From contig NZ_PJZH01000001.1 of assembly GCF_002858715.1 (NCBI RefSeq), positions 62,001-126,000 of the forward strand: a stretch of 64,000 nt of DNA. The letters are read 5' to 3'. The DNA is from Chimaeribacter coloradensis. Lineage in GTDB: Bacteria > Pseudomonadota > Gammaproteobacteria > Enterobacterales > Enterobacteriaceae. Shown here piece by piece: positions 62,401-64,000 of this stretch (positions within the stretch are counted from its first letter, which is position 1; each line of letters starts with the position of its first letter). The notes beneath the pieces were generated by a model. The model did not search any database, was not told where the DNA came from, and saw nothing but the letters and a program-made list of their open reading frames with translations. Position numbers and translations under genes: made by a program.

Positions 62401-63375
62401 CTCAGCATGTTGTATAAAGCGAAGCCGGAAGATGTACGCTTTATCATGATCGACCCGAAAATGCTGGAGCTGTCGGTTTATGAAGGTATCCCTCATCTAT
62501 TGACAGAAGTGGTTACCGACATGAAGAAGGCAGCCAATGCGCTGAACTGGTGCGTAGGCGAGATGGAACGCCGCTACAAGCTGATGTCCGCGCTGGGCGT
62601 GCGTAACCTGGCCGGGTATAACGACCGGGTGGATCAGGCTGAAGCGATGGGCCGCCCGATCCCTGACCCGTTCTGGAAGCCGACCGATAGCATGGACATC
62701 ACGCCGCCGGTGCTGGAGCGTGAACCCTATATCGTGGTGATGGTTGATGAGTTTGCCGACCTGATCATGACCGTTGGTAAAAAGGTCGAGGAGCTGATCG
62801 CCCGTCTGGCGCAGAAAGCCCGTGCGGCCGGTATCCACCTGGTGCTGGCGACCCAGCGGCCTTCGGTGGATGTGATCACCGGTTTGATTAAAGCCAACAT
62901 CCCGACGCGTATCGCGTTTACGGTCTCCAGTAAAATCGACTCCCGTACCATTCTCGATCAGGGAGGCGCGGAATCGCTGCTGGGTATGGGGGATATGCTC
63001 TACATGGCGCCGAATTCCTCAATTCCGGTGCGCGTGCATGGTGCCTTTGTGCGCGATCAGGAAGTGCATGCCGTGGTTCAGGACTGGAAAGCCCGCGGGC
63101 GGCCGCGCTACATCGACAGCATCACCAGTGGCGCTGAAGAGGGCGAGGGCGGCGGTGGCCTCGACAGTGAAGAGGAGCTGGACCCGCTGTTTGACCAGGC
63201 TGTCGCTTTTGTGATCGATAAGCGCCGCGCCTCTATTTCCGGTGTGCAGCGCCAGTTCCGCATCGGCTATAACCGGGCGGCGCGTATCATTGAGCAGATG
63301 GAAGCGCAGGGCATCGTCAGCGAACCGGGTCATAACGGTAACCGCGATGTGCTGGCCCCCCCACCGCACGAATAA
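59425..63375 (+). CDS. ftsK: DNA translocase FtsK
   Basis: 1316 residues (E. coli 1329), starting at TTG as the family N-terminus [10 protein letters not shown] requires. The N-terminal domain with four membrane helices (about residues 20-190) is essential for septation. A long, low-complexity linker (about 205-830) carries a run of Ala-Ala-Pro and a 25-residue tandem repeat described separately, plus three imperfect [11 protein letters not shown]-type units and the conserved [20 protein letters not shown]-like patch. The C-terminal motor has Walker A GTTGSGKS (about 978-985) and Walker [11 protein letters not shown]. The gamma domain that reads KOPS sites and contacts XerD ends the protein ([24 protein letters not shown]). 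Confidence 0.96.
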   Translation: MSQEYTEDKEFGLKKASGSRRLLEALLVLIALFGVYLMAALLSFNPSDPSWSQTAWHEPIHNLGGGVGAWMADTLFFTFGVFAYAIPPLMLMMCWASYRRRGNSEYIDFFTLSLRLIGVLALVLTSCGLAALNIDDLYYFASGGVIGSLLSNALTPWVNSMGATLALLGVWAVAFTLFTGWSWLTIAERIGGVVLGAATFMTNRSRRDDPYEYEDEEDDLPDAPAARRETADPVPHLTTADDEDVLFSAPSAAKVAAAPAAPAAPAAPAAPAAPAAPAAPAAPAAQAPLTAPVAPASDSTPAAEPTAAAQPAPPRYRFELPEEADTAPPVTPAPTQLAGSHALPAAEEDDGPRLGNWQETETARSPFDFSAAQQESDELPESGSVLGGASRQSDLSAEAGATFMPAFSAVSDANPQVKQGIGPELPRPNPVRIPTRRELASYGIKLPSQRQAEQAAREASSTPDEGEDAAHQEALGAAFAEQQQQRYGTGYQSDAPSVAGATAAAAQAEPDEEAADQAALSRAFAEQQQQRYSTPFSAAPDTAPQSAAEEPLHEDEDSLRNAFAAREQARYGAAPSGSASVAGQIPMGGIAAASAVSAAATAAASVTGSSAFSFSPVDDAADDTPVFTLPPAPEAATPPPAYAPVQQPPTRPAEQPAYRAEPVAPAYRAETPSPARPAEPSAYRAEPVAPAYRAETPSPARPAEPSAYRAEPVVPAYRAETPSPARPVEPSAYRAEPETPAYRAEMPPTARPAEPAAYRSEPAAPSYRAETPRPAEQPAYRSGPVSAEPETTYSPPVEDTPKPAMDSLFHPFLVRHDQPLEKPTTPLPTLDLLTAAPTEVAPVDMFALEQKARLVEASLADYRVKADVVDILPGPVITRFELDLAPGVKAARISNLSRDLARSLSTSAVRVVEVIPGKPYVGLELPNTKRQTVYLREVLDCPAFRDNPSPLSVVLGKDISGQPVVADLAKMPHLLVAGTTGSGKSVGVNAMILSMLYKAKPEDVRFIMIDPKMLELSVYEGIPHLLTEVVTDMKKAANALNWCVGEMERRYKLMSALGVRNLAGYNDRVDQAEAMGRPIPDPFWKPTDSMDITPPVLEREPYIVVMVDEFADLIMTVGKKVEELIARLAQKARAAGIHLVLATQRPSVDVITGLIKANIPTRIAFTVSSKIDSRTILDQGGAESLLGMGDMLYMAPNSSIPVRVHGAFVRDQEVHAVVQDWKARGRPRYIDSITSGAEEGEGGGGLDSEEELDPLFDQAVAFVIDKRRASISGVQRQFRIGYNRAARIIEQMEAQGIVSEPGHNGNRDVLAPPPHE
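60193..60273 (+). repeat. Nine perfect 9-bp tandem repeats in ftsK (Ala-Ala-Pro)
   Basis: The unit GCTGCTCCG is repeated nine times without a single base change, then a degenerate tenth copy GCTGCGCAA. It encodes (AAP)9 in the FtsK linker. Copy changes by slippage stay in frame. Confidence 0.95.
61396..61759 (+). repeat. 75-bp tandem repeat in ftsK, four full copies plus a partial fifth
   Basis: Units start exactly at 61396, 61471, 61546 and 61621, with a partial fifth at 61696, each 75 bases. They encode a 25-residue unit beginning [20 protein letters not shown]. The first two copies are almost identical, while the fourth and fifth have diverged. Confidence 0.95.
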
Positions 63376-63388
63376 TCTCTCCACTCAC

Positions 63389-63407
63389 AGGGCCGCTTTG
63401 CGGCCCT
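63389..63407 (+). terminator. Hairpin after ftsK
   Basis: AGGGCCGC/GCGGCCCT with a TTT loop, 14 bases after the ftsK stop. No T-run follows, so termination may be partial. Confidence 0.4.
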
Positions 63408-63549
63408 TGTGCAAAGAAGCGTAAAAGCAGACGTTTTGAGACAAATAACCTACCGGCGGCAACGCACGATCCGATAGAGTGACATCACTTAGCTAATGAA
63501 ATCATTAGTGTGTCCCGGTAATCATGGAAAGTATGAGGTCATGGTAAGA

Positions 63550-64000
63550 ATGAAAAAATTATTAGCAGTAGGCTGCCTGTTGACGGCATTTACCTCGGCC
63601 TCCGTGTTGGCGGACGCCAGCAGTGACCTGAAAAGCCGCCTGGGCAAAGTAAACAGTTTCCACGCCAGCTTCACCCAGAAAGTGACCGCGGATGATGGGT
63701 CTGAGGTTCAGCAGGGCGAAGGGGAATTGTGGGTAAAACGCCCGAACCTGTTCAACTGGCATATGACGTCACCCGATGAAAGCGTGCTGGTCTCTGACGG
63801 CGAAACCTTGTGGTTCTATAATCCTTTTGTTGAGCAGGTCACGGCGACCTGGCTGAAAAACGCCACCGGCAATACGCCGTTTATGCTGATTACCCGCAAT
63901 AACAGCAGCGACTGGGCGAAATATGACGTTAAACAACAGGGTGATGATTTTGAGCTGACGCCGAAATCCGCCAACGGCAACCTGAAGCAGTTTGCCATTA
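63550..64000 (+). CDS. lolA: Outer-membrane lipoprotein carrier protein LolA (5' part)
   Basis: The first 150 residues; the gene runs off the right edge. LolA carries lipoproteins through the periplasm from LolCDE to LolB. A signal peptide ([20 protein letters not shown]) precedes mature [24 protein letters not shown]; the rest ([36 protein letters not shown]) is nearly collinear with E. coli LolA. An ATG at 63541 is also in frame; 63550 is preferred because GAGG lies two bases before the first and eleven before the second. It is downstream of ftsK, as in E. coli. Confidence 0.95.
   Translation, partial: MKKLLAVGCLLTAFTSASVLADASSDLKSRLGKVNSFHASFTQKVTADDGSEVQQGEGELWVKRPNLFNWHMTSPDESVLVSDGETLWFYNPFVEQVTATWLKNATGNTPFMLITRNNSSDWAKYDVKQQGDDFELTPKSANGNLKQFAI

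Overview
The window is a GC-rich enterobacterial chromosome segment. From about 31.5 kb to the right end it follows the Escherichia coli order sanA...artJMQIP-ybjP-ybjQ-amiD-ybjS-ltaE-poxB-lysO-ybjD-cspD-clpSA-infA-aat-cydCD-trxB-lrp-ftsK-lolA, with several E. coli genes missing. Protein similarity and the high GC suggest a Serratia-like member of the Enterobacterales (Yersiniaceae or a neighbour). Genus and species cannot be settled from the sequence alone. I found no tRNA, rRNA, CRISPR array, insertion sequence or prophage.

Layout. (1) 0-3.1 kb: a class II aldolase behind a perfect CRP site, a large diverged inverted repeat with no convincing gene, and a FucR-like DeoR regulator. (2) 3.0-8.7 kb: gsiABCD glutathione importer, preceded by a good sigma-70 promoter, a leader with mutually exclusive hairpins, and the stump of an iaaA gene whose stop codon overlaps the gsiA start. 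(3) 8.7-17.4 kb: narK-narGHJI respiratory nitrate reductase with an FNR class II promoter and a 7-2-7 NarL/NarP site. (4) 17.5-24.1 kb: an aldo/keto reductase, a YghA-like SDR, the formaldehyde detoxification pair frmA-fghA, a PtrR-like LysR regulator and a divergent YbfB/YjiJ-type MFS transporter. (5) 24.2-31.5 kb: folE-yeiB-galS-mglBAC with clear CRP and Gal operators, and a small upstream ORF overlapping the galS start. (6) 31.5-35.5 kb: sanA with an added coiled-coil tail, maeA and cdd. (7) 35.7-39.5 kb: the arginine importer artPIQM plus artJ with candidate ARG boxes. (8) 39.8-48.7 kb: envelope and metabolic genes ybjP, ybjQ-amiD, ybjS, ltaE, poxB, lysO, ybjD. (9) 48.9-64 kb: cspD, clpSA, infA, aat, cydDC, trxB, lrp, ftsK and the start of lolA.

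Themes. Several genes serve thiol and glutathione economy: gsiABCD imports glutathione, cydDC exports cysteine and glutathione to the periplasm, frmA-fghA uses glutathione to remove formaldehyde, and trxB reduces thioredoxin. CRP control is visible at four promoters (aldolase, galS, mglB, cdd), three of them with a -10 box at the spacing expected for class II activation.

Most genes are orthologues of well-known families. The less ordinary material is the inverted repeat at 1.17-1.9 kb, the gsi leader with its iaaA remnant, the galS upstream ORF, the SanA tail, and two tandem-repeat tracts in the FtsK linker. I did not find a convincing wholly new multi-gene system.
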